Source: an uncultured Sphaerochaeta sp. (GTDB taxonomy: Bacteria > Spirochaetota > Spirochaetia > Sphaerochaetales > Sphaerochaetaceae). Taken from it: 64,000 nucleotides of DNA. How positions within the stretch are numbered: position 1 is the first letter of the stretch; the number at the start of each line of letters is the position of its first letter. Under the pieces are notes generated by a model. It was not told where the DNA came from, ran no database searches, and was given only the letters and a program-made list of their open reading frames with translations. Below are positions 1-9,445 of this stretch, piece by piece. Position numbers and translations under genes: made by a program. The stretch covers positions 186,001 to 250,000 of the forward strand of contig NZ_OY781940.1 of assembly GCF_963677315.1 (NCBI RefSeq), given 5' to 3'.

Positions 1-263
1 AATCTATTGTCAGTCCAACCTTTACACTCATCCAGGAGTATGAAGGATCACTTCCACTCTACCATATGGATCTCTATCGTATCGAAGGCATTGAAGAGTT
101 TGAGATGATCGGTGGGGAGGAACTGCTCTATGGAAAGGGGGTCACCCTCATAGAGTGGAGCGAAAAGGTTGAGGAGCTGCTTCCCGATTCAACAATTTTT
201 GTGCATATTAGAATTATGCCTAATCAAGAAAGAATCATCACCCTTGAAGGGGTCCAACTATGA
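1..263 (+). CDS. tsaE: tRNA threonylcarbamoyladenosine biosynthesis protein TsaE, 3' part only
   Basis: The open frame runs from the window edge (first full codon at base 3), so only the C-terminal half is present; the P-loop lies outside. TsaE is the ATPase that works with TsaB and TsaD to place the t6A modification at position 37 of ANN-decoding tRNAs. The visible part carries the family hallmark SPTF motif followed by a YHMDLYR segment and the EW(S)E-V-LLP block. The stop overlaps the tsaB start by 4 bp, so the two are translationally coupled. The internal ATG at 66 is not the true start because the family motif continues upstream of it. Confidence 0.93.
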   Translation, partial: SIVSPTFTLIQEYEGSLPLYHMDLYRIEGIEEFEMIGGEELLYGKGVTLIEWSEKVEELLPDSTIFVHIRIMPNQERIITLEGVQL

Positions 264-973
264 ATGTCCTTGCATGTGACACTGCAACAGCAGTTATGCA
301 CCTTTCGCTTGTCCGCTTTGAAGAAGACAAGCCGGTTTTCTATGAAACCAGTGCAACCACATTGGGAAACAGACATTCAGAGTTGCTGATTCCTAGAATT
401 CTTGAGCTCTGTGGTCGATGTAACATCGATTTAAAAGATCTTGACTTGCTGGTATGTACCAGCGGACCCGGCTCTTTCACTGGACTCAGAATTGCGATGA
501 GCACCCTCAAAGGGATCTCTCTTGCGACAGGTAAACCCTTGGTATCCGTCCCAACTCTGGATGTCTACCAAGGGTGCGTCAACACATACCCGGGAGCAGT
601 ACTTGCTACCATCGATGCGAAAAAACAGCGCTTCTATGCAGCGTTATTTGTCGATGGACAACGTAAAAGTGAAGATCTTGATCTCACTGCCCAGCAGATT
701 GAACAGCTGCTTTCAGGATACCCTTCCGTCCTTCTTACGGGAGCCGATGCATCCCTCCTTGCCCACAAACTCAGCAAGCCACTACAAGAAAAGGTTCGCG
801 TTGATACCTATGCTGGTGCAAACCTTGCTCTGGTACTTGCAGAGATGGGAAGGAAGCAGTATCTGGAGAGAGGTAGTAACGACGTGGGAAAAGGTCCTTC
901 CTATGTACGTAAAAGTGACGCTGAAATTGCATTACAACAGTTAATCCATTCTTTGGAGGTTTCACATGATTGA
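260..973 (+). CDS. tsaB: tRNA threonylcarbamoyladenosine biosynthesis protein TsaB
   Basis: A 237-residue ASKHA-fold protein, the usual length for TsaB. It is the non-catalytic partner that dimerises with TsaD in t6A tRNA modification. The N-terminal MNVLACDTA segment and the SGPGSFTGLR motif at residues 68-77 are typical. The start ATG overlaps the tsaE stop by 4 bp and the 3' end overlaps trxB by 8 bp, giving a tightly packed tsaE-tsaB-trxB operon. TsaD is not in the window. Confidence 0.95.
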   Translation: MNVLACDTATAVMHLSLVRFEEDKPVFYETSATTLGNRHSELLIPRILELCGRCNIDLKDLDLLVCTSGPGSFTGLRIAMSTLKGISLATGKPLVSVPTLDVYQGCVNTYPGAVLATIDAKKQRFYAALFVDGQRKSEDLDLTAQQIEQLLSGYPSVLLTGADASLLAHKLSKPLQEKVRVDTYAGANLALVLAEMGRKQYLERGSNDVGKGPSYVRKSDAEIALQQLIHSLEVSHD

Positions 974-1904
974 ACAAGATGTACTGATCATTGGATCAGG
1001 GGTTGCAGGTATGTCCGCAGCCCAATACGCAGCACGTGCTGGTCGCTCAGTTACCCTGTTGGAGTCTATTGCTCCAGGTGGACAGACCATGTACATCGAT
1101 ATGATCGAGAACTATCCCGGTTTTGATCAGCCGATCAGCGGCTATGAAATTGGTATGAAGTTCCATGCCCAAGCAGAGGCTTTTGGCGCAAACCTTGTAT
1201 ATGCCACGGTCTCCTCACTCAAGAAAGAGGGCGAGGTATTTACTGCAGAGACAGTTGACGGGGAAACCTACAAGGCAAGAGCCGTCATCTTTGCTACTGG
1301 AGCAAAACACCGACACCTGGGAGTTGAGGGCGAAGAAAAGTACAACGGCAAGGGTGTCTCCTATTGTGGTACTTGTGACGGGCCCTTCTTCAAGGGGAAA
1401 AGAATCTTGGTCGTAGGTGGTGGTGATACAGCACTTACTGATGCCATCTATCTATCCAAACTCAGTGAGCATATAACCTTGATCCACCGTAAGGACCGTT
1501 TCAGGGCACAAGATCATCTGGTTGAGCAGATTGAACGTAACAAGAACGTTGAAATTGTCATGCAGCACACCGTTGAGCGCATCAACGGAGATGGAGAGAA
1601 AGTCACCTCTGTCCTGCTCAATGACTTGGCAAATGACAAGCAGTATGAACGTGAATTTGATGCTGTCTTCATCTTTGTCGGGATGATTCCACAGACGGAA
1701 CTCCTTGACAAATCAGTGCTTGATGAGAGCGGATATGTTCTTACCAACGAGCGGATGGAGACCTCTATTCCTGGTCTGTATGCTGTAGGAGATGTGAGAG
1801 ACACTGTGTTCAGGCAGCTGGTAACAGCAGCCAGTGATGGAGCCATTGCTGCCCACTGTTCAAGTGAGTATATCGACGAATTGGAGGGAAATGCATACCG
1901 TTAG
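966..1904 (+). CDS. trxB: thioredoxin reductase
   Basis: A 312-residue low-molecular-weight thioredoxin reductase. It moves electrons from NADPH through FAD to thioredoxin in the cytoplasm. The FAD-binding GSGVAG motif is at residues 10-15, the redox-active CGTC at 134-137 and the NAD(P) GGGDTA motif at 151-156. The C-terminal GDVRD segment contacts FAD. It starts inside the end of tsaB with GGAGG just upstream. No thioredoxin gene is in the window, so the partner is elsewhere. Confidence 0.95.
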   Translation: MIEQDVLIIGSGVAGMSAAQYAARAGRSVTLLESIAPGGQTMYIDMIENYPGFDQPISGYEIGMKFHAQAEAFGANLVYATVSSLKKEGEVFTAETVDGETYKARAVIFATGAKHRHLGVEGEEKYNGKGVSYCGTCDGPFFKGKRILVVGGGDTALTDAIYLSKLSEHITLIHRKDRFRAQDHLVEQIERNKNVEIVMQHTVERINGDGEKVTSVLLNDLANDKQYEREFDAVFIFVGMIPQTELLDKSVLDESGYVLTNERMETSIPGLYAVGDVRDTVFRQLVTAASDGAIAAHCSSEYIDELEGNAYR

Positions 1905-1940
1905 GGTGCATTTCCTAACTCATATATCACACAAATCTCC

Positions 1941-1969
1941 TTGACGATGACCTAGCCTTAGTGTTCTAA
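1941..1969 (+). promoter_or_regulatory. possible sigma-70 promoter for glgA
   Basis: TTGACG (1941-1946) is followed after 17 nt by TTCTAA (1964-1969). The ATG of glgA lies only 7 nt downstream of the -10 element, so a transcript starting at the usual distance would have almost no leader. The -10 match is poor, so this is tentative. Confidence 0.4.
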
Positions 1970-1976
1970 TTGAGGC

Positions 1977-3431
1977 ATGAATATTTGTATGGTATCGAGT
2001 GAATCTGTCCCCTTTTCTAAATCAGGGGGGCTTGCAGACGTAGTTGGGGCACTATCGGGAGCCCTCGCCATGGTTGGCGAAGAGGTCCGAGTAGTGCTTC
2101 CTCTCTATGGGAGTGTCGATAGAACAACCTTCACCGATTTACCGTTTCAAGGAGAGGTCTCTCTTCTGGGTAGCACGGAAGAAGTTACTTTTTGTGAGAC
2201 CCGTCTTGGAAAGGTAACGTATTATTTTGTACAACACCCCTATTATACGGACAGGAAGGGGATTTATGGAGATACCTCTTTTACCCCGTACCACGACAAC
2301 CTAAAACGCTTCACTCTCTTGAATAAGGCTGCCTTGGTTCTCTGCAAATTACTCGAATGGAAAGTCGATATCATGCATTGTCATGATTGGACATGTGGAT
2401 TCCTTCCCTATCTTCTCTCTTTGCATGATGATCCGTTTTACCAGAAAACCAAAAGTGTAATGACCATCCACAATCTGGCCTATCAGGGTGAATTCTCACG
2501 CTTGGAGTTGCTCAGTACTGACATCTTGCCTGACAATAGGATGTTCAGTGGAGAGACTCCGACCAAGCGCACCAATATGTTGAAAACCGGTTTGGAATTT
2601 GCCGATCGTATCACTACCGTCAGCCCAACCTATGCGAAGGAAATCCAAAGCAAAGAGTATGGTTGCTCTTTGGATGGACTGCTCACTGAACGTGCAGCTG
2701 ACCTGGATGGTATCATCAATGGTATCGATCCTGATGAGTGGAATCCTGAGACAGACCCCTTCATAGAACATCATTTCTCTGCACATGCTCAGCAAGGAAA
2801 ACAGGCTATCAAGGCAGAACTGCAAGAGGAGTTCAATCTTCCGAAGGACCCCGCCATACCACTCTTTGCCATTATCAGCCGACTTGCCGAACAAAAGGGA
2901 TTTGTCGAATTGCTTGAAGGATCTCCCTGTGCCTTGGAGCAGATGTTGCAAAAGCACACCATGCAGATGATCCTTATAGGTACCGGTGACTCGGCGATGG
3001 AGATCAAGCTGAGGGAACTCGGGGAGCGATATGAAAATCTCTCAGTGAATATCCTCTTCAGCAACAAGGCGGCTCACCGTCTTGAAGCCGGAGCAGACTT
3101 CTTCCTGATGCCCAGCCGATATGAACCATGTGGGCTCAACCAACTGTACAGCCTACGATATGGCACCTTGCCAGTGGCTCGTAAGACAGGAGGTCTTGCC
3201 GACAGCATTATTGATCTGGATGAGAGACCAAAGGAAGGAACCGGCATTCTCTTTGAGAGTATGAGCGCTCGTGGTATACTTGAGGCAGTTGAGAGGGCAA
3301 TACATTGGTGGGAGAAGGGGCCAAAGACACTTCAGACCATTCGAGAACGATGCATGCTTTGGGACAGTTCATGGGAACGGTCGGCCAAGGCATATCAAAC
3401 AGTATATAGATCCAGCTTAAGGGGGAAATGA
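1977..3431 (+). CDS. glgA: glycogen synthase (ADP-glucose type)
   Basis: A 484-residue GT5 glycosyltransferase that transfers glucose from ADP-glucose to the growing alpha-1,4-glucan. The N-terminal KSGGLADVVGAL loop binds ADP-glucose; the central HCHDW and TIHNLAYQG segments and the C-terminal SRYEPCGL-Q catalytic loop are all present, and the length is normal. It is followed after 1 nt by glgC, which makes its substrate, so the two form an operon. The upstream region has only GAGG one base before the ATG, which is too close for a normal ribosome binding site; a leaderless start is possible. The stretch 1905-1976 holds nothing else recognisable. Confidence 0.95.
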   Translation: MNICMVSSESVPFSKSGGLADVVGALSGALAMVGEEVRVVLPLYGSVDRTTFTDLPFQGEVSLLGSTEEVTFCETRLGKVTYYFVQHPYYTDRKGIYGDTSFTPYHDNLKRFTLLNKAALVLCKLLEWKVDIMHCHDWTCGFLPYLLSLHDDPFYQKTKSVMTIHNLAYQGEFSRLELLSTDILPDNRMFSGETPTKRTNMLKTGLEFADRITTVSPTYAKEIQSKEYGCSLDGLLTERAADLDGIINGIDPDEWNPETDPFIEHHFSAHAQQGKQAIKAELQEEFNLPKDPAIPLFAIISRLAEQKGFVELLEGSPCALEQMLQKHTMQMILIGTGDSAMEIKLRELGERYENLSVNILFSNKAAHRLEAGADFFLMPSRYEPCGLNQLYSLRYGTLPVARKTGGLADSIIDLDERPKEGTGILFESMSARGILEAVERAIHWWEKGPKTLQTIRERCMLWDSSWERSAKAYQTVYRSSLRGK

Positions 3432-3432
3432 C

Positions 3433-4728
3433 ATGCGAACTAGAGAAAAAACCATTGCGATTGTACTTGGCGGGGGAAAAGGTACCAGATTGTATCCTCT
3501 CACCATGGATCGTGCCAAACCTGCAGTTCCCTTTGCTGGAAAGTATCGATTGGTGGATATTCCAATCTCGAACTGTATCAACAGTGAAATCAGGCAGATT
3601 TACATCCTCACCCAGTTCAACTCCGCCTCTCTTCACAACCATATCTCCAATACCTATATCTTCGACACCTTCTCAAACGGGTTTGTTGAGATTCTTGCTG
3701 CAGAGCAGACTAATCAAACTGATACTTGGTATCAAGGTACTGCTGATGCTGTTCGTAAGAACATGAAACACTTCCACGACCAGAATGCTGACTATTATAT
3801 TATTCTCAGTGGAGACCAGCTTTATAGAATGGACCTTGGACAAATGCTCGACAGACACATCAAGAGTGGTGCCGAACTGACTATCGCGTCCAAGCCCATT
3901 AGCAGGGAGCAGGCAACGGGATTGGGTATCATTGGCTGTGACAAGGAAGGCATGATTACCAACTTCTATGAGAAACCAGCCATCGACCTGGATATCAGTG
4001 AATACAAGGTTGGTGATGAATTCATGTTCTCCTCCTTGGGAGTACATACAGGCCCAAGCAATGAGTATCTTGCAAGTATGGGAATCTATATTTTCAACGC
4101 ACAGACGATGGAAGAGGTCCTCAATAATGACAAGACTGATTTTGGAAGAGAGATTATTCCCGATGTCATCAAACAAAGAAAGGTTGCCACCTACCTCTTC
4201 GATGGGTTCTGGGAGGATATCGGAACAATTAAGGCATTCTATGAGACCAATCTTGATCTGGCCTCGATCAATCCACAATTCAACTTCTACGATGAAAGAA
4301 TGCCAATCTACACCCACCGCAGACACTTGCCCGCTACGAAGGTGAATTTCTGTAATATCTCAAACTCACTTACCAGTGAAGGTTCCATCATAACCAATGC
4401 TTACATCGTGAACTCAATCATCGGTGTTCGTACCATTATTGAGTCCGGGGCCTCTCTTGATGGCGTCTACTGTATGGGTGCCTCGTTCTATGAGACCCAG
4501 GAACAAAAGGCTGAGAATGCGAAGAAAGGCATTCCCAACATAGGTATCGGCAGGGGTACCATTATTCGTAAGGCCATCATCGACCAGAATGCCCGTATTG
4601 GTGATGGATGCCGAATAGGAATTGATGACATTCCTCGTCAGGAAGGGGATTTTGCCATGTATTCCATTCATGATGGAATTATCGTCATTAATAAGAATGC
4701 CATCATCAAAAATGGAACGGTAATGTAA
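3433..4728 (+). CDS. glgC: glucose-1-phosphate adenylyltransferase
   Basis: A 431-residue ADP-glucose pyrophosphorylase, the committed step of bacterial glycogen synthesis (glucose-1-phosphate + ATP to ADP-glucose). The N-terminal nucleotidyltransferase motif GGGKGTRLYPLT, the PAVPFAGKYR region, and a C-terminal left-handed beta-helix ending INKNAIIKNGTVM are visible. The SD-like AGGGGGAA lies within the end of glgA. A strong hairpin follows the stop. Family members are usually allosterically controlled by glycolytic intermediates; the effector here cannot be read from the sequence. Confidence 0.95.
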   Translation: MRTREKTIAIVLGGGKGTRLYPLTMDRAKPAVPFAGKYRLVDIPISNCINSEIRQIYILTQFNSASLHNHISNTYIFDTFSNGFVEILAAEQTNQTDTWYQGTADAVRKNMKHFHDQNADYYIILSGDQLYRMDLGQMLDRHIKSGAELTIASKPISREQATGLGIIGCDKEGMITNFYEKPAIDLDISEYKVGDEFMFSSLGVHTGPSNEYLASMGIYIFNAQTMEEVLNNDKTDFGREIIPDVIKQRKVATYLFDGFWEDIGTIKAFYETNLDLASINPQFNFYDERMPIYTHRRHLPATKVNFCNISNSLTSEGSIITNAYIVNSIIGVRTIIESGASLDGVYCMGASFYETQEQKAENAKKGIPNIGIGRGTIIRKAIIDQNARIGDGCRIGIDDIPRQEGDFAMYSIHDGIIVINKNAIIKNGTVM

Positions 4729-4748
4729 TAACACATAGGTATTTCTAC

Positions 4749-4780
4749 ACAGCGGAAGAGATTAATCTTCCGCTGTTTCT
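4749..4780 (+). terminator. rho-independent terminator after glgC
   Basis: A perfect 11-bp stem (4749-4759 with 4766-4776, arms ACAGCGGAAGA/TCTTCCGCTGT) with a 6-nt loop is followed by TTTCTTTG. It ends the glgA-glgC operon. Confidence 0.8.
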
Positions 4781-4792
4781 TTGTTTCAACAC

Positions 4793-4821
4793 TTTTCATA
4801 ATCTGCTATACAGGCTATAAT
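4793..4821 (+). promoter_or_regulatory. sigma-70-like promoter of the FGGY kinase gene
   Basis: TTTTCA (4793-4798) and a perfect TATAAT (4816-4821) are separated by 17 nt, with GGAAGGAG and an ATG at 4840 just downstream. No copy of the arabinose operator seen at 8046 and 8197 was found here. Confidence 0.55.
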
Positions 4822-4839
4822 TATCGGAAGGAGTAGCAC

Positions 4840-6441
4840 ATGCTGAAGAATGCAATTACACAAGAGATTGTCAATGGCCAGACAATGCTCGGTATTGAAC
4901 TTGGTTCCACAAGAATCAAGGCAGTTTTGATCAACTCGGAAAACCAGCCAATTGCCCAAGGGGGGCATGACTGGGAAAACACCTTACTCAACGGAATTTG
5001 GACCTACAGTCTTGAGGATGTATGGAAAGGCATCTCAACCTGCTTTGCCAATCTCCAAAAAGAGGTTCAGAGTAACTATGGTGTCCCACTGAAAAAACTA
5101 AAATCAATGGGTGTCAGTGCAATGATGCATGGCTATCTTGCCTTCGATGAAAAGGGACAACTCCTTGTCCCCTTCAGAACCTGGAGAAATACGATTACCG
5201 CCAAGGCAGCAGAAGAATTGAGTGACCTCTTTGATTATCCTGTTCCAGAGCGCTGGTCCATCAGCCACCTTTACCATGCAATTCTCAGTGGGGAAGAACA
5301 TGTGGGAGAGATATCATTCCTCACTACCCTTGCTGGATACGTTCACTGGCAGCTTACCGGAGAGAAAGTACTGGGTATTGGTGATGCTTCAGGTATGTTC
5401 CCAATTGATACAGCAAGCGGACACTATGATGCTGAAATGCTTGACCGATTCGCAGACAAGATTCAAGATCGGAACTATCGATGGGATCTTCCCTCAATAC
5501 TGCCCTCCATTCTACCGGCAGGAGAACAGGCAGGCATATTGAGCAAGCAAGGTGCTGCCTTGATCGATCCAAGTGGTACACTGGAATCAGGTATTCCGCT
5601 CTGTCCTCCCGAGGGAGATGCAGGTACTGGAATGGTTGCAACCAATTCGGTGGCAAAGCGAACAGGTAATGTATCTGCTGGCACTTCCGTTTTTGCCATG
5701 ATTGTCCTGGAGAAGCCTCTTTCCAAGAGCTATAACAAGTTCATTGACCTAGTCACCACCCCAGATGGGTCACTGGTAGCAATGAGCCACGGTAACAACT
5801 GCACGGGAGAGTATGATGCCTGGATGCGCTTGTTCAATGAGGTGGTTGAAACCCTAGGCTTCTCAGTTTCCAAGGGAGCGTTTTATGACAAGCTCCTTTT
5901 CAAGGCACTGGAAGGTGACAAGGATTGTGGCGGGCTCCTACCGTACAACTACATCAGCGGAGAGACCATGACCGATATCAATGAAGGACGACCTCTCTTT
6001 GTCAGGGAGACCAAGAACTCCTTCACCCTTGCTAATTTCATGCGTTCCCAGCTCTTCACTGCGCTTGGGGTACTAAGAATCGGCATGGATATACTCTTTG
6101 AAGAGGAACATGTGGCAATCGATGCCATCAACGGACATGGTGGATTCTTCAAGACAGCGGAAGTTGGGCAGAAGATGATGGCAAGTGCTCTGCATACACC
6201 TATTTCTGTGCTGAAGACTGCAGGAGAAGGTGGTGCTTGGGGTATCGCACTGCTTGCTGCCTATATGGCCCAGAAGAAGGATGAGACACTCTCTGAATAC
6301 CTCGATTCAAAGGTATTTGCCTCTGCTGAGGTAACAACCGTTGAACCGACTGAAGAGGATATTGCTGGCTTCAATGCATTCCTTGCACGATACAAGCAGG
6401 GTCTTCCAGTTGAAAAGGCTGCAGTAGCTCATCTTACATAA
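4840..6441 (+). CDS. FGGY-family pentulose kinase, probable L-ribulokinase
   Basis: A 533-residue FGGY sugar kinase. The N-terminal phosphate-1 motif [14 protein letters not shown] (near residue 18), the [15 protein letters not shown] block, the GNVSAGTS motif and the C-terminal GHGGFFKT and AGEGGAWG motifs are intact. It resembles the Clostridia/Bacteroides type FGGY kinase that sits beside araA rather than classical E. coli AraB. Its neighbour araA is convergent and a LacI-type regulator follows, so phosphorylation of L-ribulose is the likely reaction (inference from context). The start has a good SD (GGAAGGAG, 7 nt away). araD was not seen in the window. Confidence 0.82.
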   Translation: MLKNAITQEIVNGQTMLGIELGSTRIKAVLINSENQPIAQGGHDWENTLLNGIWTYSLEDVWKGISTCFANLQKEVQSNYGVPLKKLKSMGVSAMMHGYLAFDEKGQLLVPFRTWRNTITAKAAEELSDLFDYPVPERWSISHLYHAILSGEEHVGEISFLTTLAGYVHWQLTGEKVLGIGDASGMFPIDTASGHYDAEMLDRFADKIQDRNYRWDLPSILPSILPAGEQAGILSKQGAALIDPSGTLESGIPLCPPEGDAGTGMVATNSVAKRTGNVSAGTSVFAMIVLEKPLSKSYNKFIDLVTTPDGSLVAMSHGNNCTGEYDAWMRLFNEVVETLGFSVSKGAFYDKLLFKALEGDKDCGGLLPYNYISGETMTDINEGRPLFVRETKNSFTLANFMRSQLFTALGVLRIGMDILFEEEHVAIDAINGHGGFFKTAEVGQKMMASALHTPISVLKTAGEGGAWGIALLAAYMAQKKDETLSEYLDSKVFASAEVTTVEPTEEDIAGFNAFLARYKQGLPVEKAAVAHLT

Positions 6442-6461
6442 CTGAGAGCATAAATGTATTA

Positions 6462-6493
6462 AAGAGGTCGATTCCTTACGGAGTCGACCTCTT
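6462..6493. terminator. bidirectional hairpin between the FGGY kinase gene and araA
   Basis: A 14-bp stem with one wobble pair (6462-6475 with 6480-6493) and loop TTAC lies between the two convergent genes. T-runs on both sides are short, so termination efficiency is uncertain. Confidence 0.65.
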
Positions 6494-6517
6494 CTTATTG
6501 CTTACTACCTATTTCTG

Positions 6518-8002
6518 TTACTTGAGTTTCCAAGCAAGATCAGAAAGGAATAACTGCTGCTTCATGGAAGCAACAGTTACATCCTTATGGATATGTACGA
6601 ATTCGATACCCATGATCTCACACCAATCTTCCAACATCTCTGCAGTGGCATCATAACTCAGCACTGCATGGTGAGCACCTCCTGCGAGCATCCAAAGATG
6701 TGCTGCCTGGTACAAATCTGGTTCGGGTTTCCACATAACTCTCGCAACAGGAAGGTTTGGCATTTTGTATATAGGCTTTACTACCTCGATCTCATTCACT
6801 ATCAGTCGCAATCGTCCCCCCATGTCAATCAGGGAGGCAAGTATTGCGTTTCCCGGATGTCCTTCAAAGACAAGACGGGCTGGAGGTTCCTTCCCCCCGA
6901 TACCTAGTTCATGGACCTCAATCCGTGCTTTCTCTTTGGTGATGGAAGGACAGATCTCGAGCATATGCGCTCCAAGTGAGAGCTCGTTGCCTTTCTCCAT
7001 ATGGTAGGTATAGTCTTCCATGAAGGTAGTACCACCTTCCATACCTTCGGTCATCCTCTTTACCAAGCTGGTCATGGCAGAAACTTTCCAGTCCCCTTCC
7101 CCACCATAGCCATACCCTTCGGCCATCAGATCCTGACTCGCAAGGCCAGGTAACTGCCGCATCGCCTGCAGATCCTCGAATGTATTTGAGAAAGCAGAGA
7201 TTCCTTCCCGCTCGAAGAAATGTCGCATGGCAACCTCTTCCCGAGCCTGATAACGAACGGTTTCCAAATCTTTGGTGGAGAACTCATATTTCTCTCTGTA
7301 GGCTTCCATCTGCGCATCAACTTCAGCATCAGTGACTGCCTCGATCTCCTTGATCAAATCACCCACACCCCAGGTATTCACCTGCCAGCCGAGCTGCATT
7401 TGCACCCCGACCTTATCACCTTCAGTGACTGCTACATTCCTCATATTGTCACCGAATCGCATCACCTTCAGCTTCCTGCTCTCTACAGCACCAATTGCTG
7501 AACGCATCCAGAAACCAAGCTTTTTCTGGACTTCATCATCTTCCCAGAACCCAGTGATGATCTTTCGACCCATACGCATCCTGGCAGCAATGAATCCATG
7601 TTCACGGTCCCCATGGGCAGACTGATTCAGATTCATGAAATCCATATCAATTTCCGTATCGGGTATCATGCGATTGAACTGGGTGTGAAGGTGGCAATAT
7701 GGTTTCTGCAACAAGGAAAAACCATTGATCCACATCTTTGATGGGGAAAAGGTGTGCATCCAAGTGATAATTCCTGCACAGGTATCATCATAATTTGCAT
7801 CCTTGATGCATTGCTCAATCTCTTCAGGAGTCTTGAGTGTCGCCTTGTACACGACCTTGCAAGGCAGCTTACCAGAAGCATTCAATCCTTCCACCATCTG
7901 CTGTGCATGACTTGCTACTTCATTGAGTGTCTCTGGTCCGTACAGGAACTGTGATCCTACCAAAAACCAGAACTCATACATATCAATTGATTTTCTTTGC
8001 AT
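6518..8002 (-). CDS. araA: L-arabinose isomerase
   Basis: A 494-residue AraA that converts L-arabinose to L-ribulose in the cytoplasm with a divalent metal. The protein begins MQRKSIDMYEFWFLVGSQ, the usual AraA N-terminus, and keeps the typical FSPSKMWINGF and YGYGGEGDWK blocks. The frame is open for 36 codons upstream, but the ATG at 8002 is chosen because AAGGGGG lies 6 nt before it and the upstream extension contains the operator and promoter. Expression is probably repressed by the LacI-type protein encoded at 8252: a near-perfect palindrome sits at the predicted transcription start. Confidence 0.95.
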   Translation of the reverse strand: MQRKSIDMYEFWFLVGSQFLYGPETLNEVASHAQQMVEGLNASGKLPCKVVYKATLKTPEEIEQCIKDANYDDTCAGIITWMHTFSPSKMWINGFSLLQKPYCHLHTQFNRMIPDTEIDMDFMNLNQSAHGDREHGFIAARMRMGRKIITGFWEDDEVQKKLGFWMRSAIGAVESRKLKVMRFGDNMRNVAVTEGDKVGVQMQLGWQVNTWGVGDLIKEIEAVTDAEVDAQMEAYREKYEFSTKDLETVRYQAREEVAMRHFFEREGISAFSNTFEDLQAMRQLPGLASQDLMAEGYGYGGEGDWKVSAMTSLVKRMTEGMEGGTTFMEDYTYHMEKGNELSLGAHMLEICPSITKEKARIEVHELGIGGKEPPARLVFEGHPGNAILASLIDMGGRLRLIVNEIEVVKPIYKMPNLPVARVMWKPEPDLYQAAHLWMLAGGAHHAVLSYDATAEMLEDWCEIMGIEFVHIHKDVTVASMKQQLFLSDLAWKLK

Positions 8003-8045
8003 GGTTGCCCCCTTAAGCTCATTGCATAAGAACGATATAAAACGA

Positions 8046-8063
8046 TGCGTTAACGTAAACGCA
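8046..8063. promoter_or_regulatory. LacI-type operator in the araA promoter
   Basis: TGCGTTAACGTAAACGCA is an 18-bp near-perfect palindrome with a central CG, the classic shape of a LacI-family site. It lies 11 nt downstream of the predicted araA -10 element, where binding would block initiation. A related copy lies at 8197-8214. Confidence 0.75.
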
Positions 8064-8074
8064 AATATGATTCC

Positions 8075-8103
8075 ATTGTTATCTCTGAATGCAATTCTGT
8101 CAA
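8075..8103 (-). promoter_or_regulatory. araA promoter
   Basis: On the minus strand TTGACA (8098-8103) and AACAAT (8075-8080) are separated by exactly 17 nt. The operator follows immediately downstream. Confidence 0.65.
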
Positions 8104-8185
8104 GTAACAAACAGTAAAACCTGTAATATCGCTGAATGAGTGGAAATATGTCGGACCGTTTCTATCCACCTACAAGATGATATGC

Positions 8186-8214
8186 TATACTGCATCTGCG
8201 TTATCGTTAACCAA
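8186..8214 (+). promoter_or_regulatory. regulator promoter -10 and second LacI-type operator
   Basis: TATACT (8186-8191) is a good -10 element, followed 5 nt later by TGCGTTATCGTTAACCAA (8197-8214), a degenerate copy of the araA operator with an intact left arm. This suggests the regulator represses its own gene. The -35 region is weak. Confidence 0.55.
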
Positions 8215-8251
8215 TTATATTCTGAAAATCATATTGATCAGCAGGGGACTT

Positions 8252-9289
8252 ATGACTATATCTGAGATTGCCAAACTAGCAAACGTTTCAATAGGGACTG
8301 TCGACAGAGTACTCCATAAACGAGGAAGGGTTGCTCCCAAGACTGTCGAGAAAGTGATGAGTATCATCGATGAACACGGATACCAACCAAATACCTATGC
8401 GAGAAACCTCAAGCTGAGCAAACAATTTACCATTGGTGTCCTACTTCCTCTGCTCCACAGCGAGTATGGATATTGGAATCTGATGTATGAGGGCATCCTG
8501 AAAGCAGCAAAGGAACTCTCGCCCCTAGCTGTATCTATTGATATGCTTGAATTTGACAGGACAAAGGAAGGATCACTACTGGCACAAGGCAGAAGAATCC
8601 TTGAGAAACCGGTTGATGCACTACTGCTGGCCCCTGTCGTCCCAGCAGAGGCACAAACCTTGCTTACTGACCACCCTACCCTTGATTACGCTTTCATTGA
8701 CAGCCCACTGCCAGATGCTACACCAGTGTGCAGTGTTATCCAGAACCCGTACCAAGGCGGATACCTTGCAGGCAGAATGATGCATCTACTCCAACCGAAC
8801 GGAGGCACCCTATTAGCAATACAGACCCATCGTGCTGCATACAATTCAACAGAACGTGTACGAGGTTTTCTCAGCTATTTTGCGGATAAGCCTGGGTATA
8901 CAACATATGATATGGAAATTCATTTCGGAGGGGAGAACCCTCTAGGTGAGCTGGACTCGTTTTATAGAAACCACCCTGATATGAGCGGTATCTTTGTTGT
9001 CAATGATGCAATTCACAGAGTAGCGGAACTCGTGGTACAACTTGGCAGGAAAAGCCAGACGGTCATGATCGGATATGATGCTATTGCACAAAATTGCAAG
9101 GCCATGAAAAACAAGCATGTGGATTGCCTGCTTTCCCAACGCCCAGAGTACCAAGGGTATACTGCCATTTACCAATTGTATCGAAAAGGGTTGCTGAACC
9201 AGCTTCCAGAAACCACCATTTGTGTTCCAATCGATATTATTCTCCCTGAGAATGTGATGACGGAACAAGAAACATGCCTTAAGCCGTAA
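8252..9289 (+). CDS. LacI-family transcriptional regulator, probable arabinose repressor
   Basis: A 345-residue LacI-family protein. The N-terminal helix-turn-helix (MTISEIAKLANVSIGTVDRV, residues 1-20) and hinge are followed by a periplasmic-binding-protein-like sugar-sensing domain. The start at 8252 is preferred over the upstream in-frame codon at 8177 because AGGGGAC precedes it and the HTH begins at once. It is divergent from araA, and matching operators lie in front of both genes, so it probably controls araA and itself with arabinose or a derivative as inducer (inference). Between its end and 9445 nothing recognisable was found. Confidence 0.85.
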   Translation: MTISEIAKLANVSIGTVDRVLHKRGRVAPKTVEKVMSIIDEHGYQPNTYARNLKLSKQFTIGVLLPLLHSEYGYWNLMYEGILKAAKELSPLAVSIDMLEFDRTKEGSLLAQGRRILEKPVDALLLAPVVPAEAQTLLTDHPTLDYAFIDSPLPDATPVCSVIQNPYQGGYLAGRMMHLLQPNGGTLLAIQTHRAAYNSTERVRGFLSYFADKPGYTTYDMEIHFGGENPLGELDSFYRNHPDMSGIFVVNDAIHRVAELVVQLGRKSQTVMIGYDAIAQNCKAMKNKHVDCLLSQRPEYQGYTAIYQLYRKGLLNQLPETTICVPIDIILPENVMTEQETCLKP

Positions 9290-9445
9290 GGATTGTTTAT
9301 TCCCAATCGAAGACAATTGATCCACACTGGTTGTTGCATTGTTTCCTAAAAGGACTGCTCGGGAAAACAACCAATTTCCTTAGCTTTGCCACCGGGAACA
9401 ATCCCGAATATTGGCAATTTCTGGTAGTCATTCCTGATGTACAAC

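Noticed and set aside
8003..8110. 36-codon N-terminal extension of araA
   Set aside because: It covers the promoter and operator, and a strong SD precedes the ATG at 8002.
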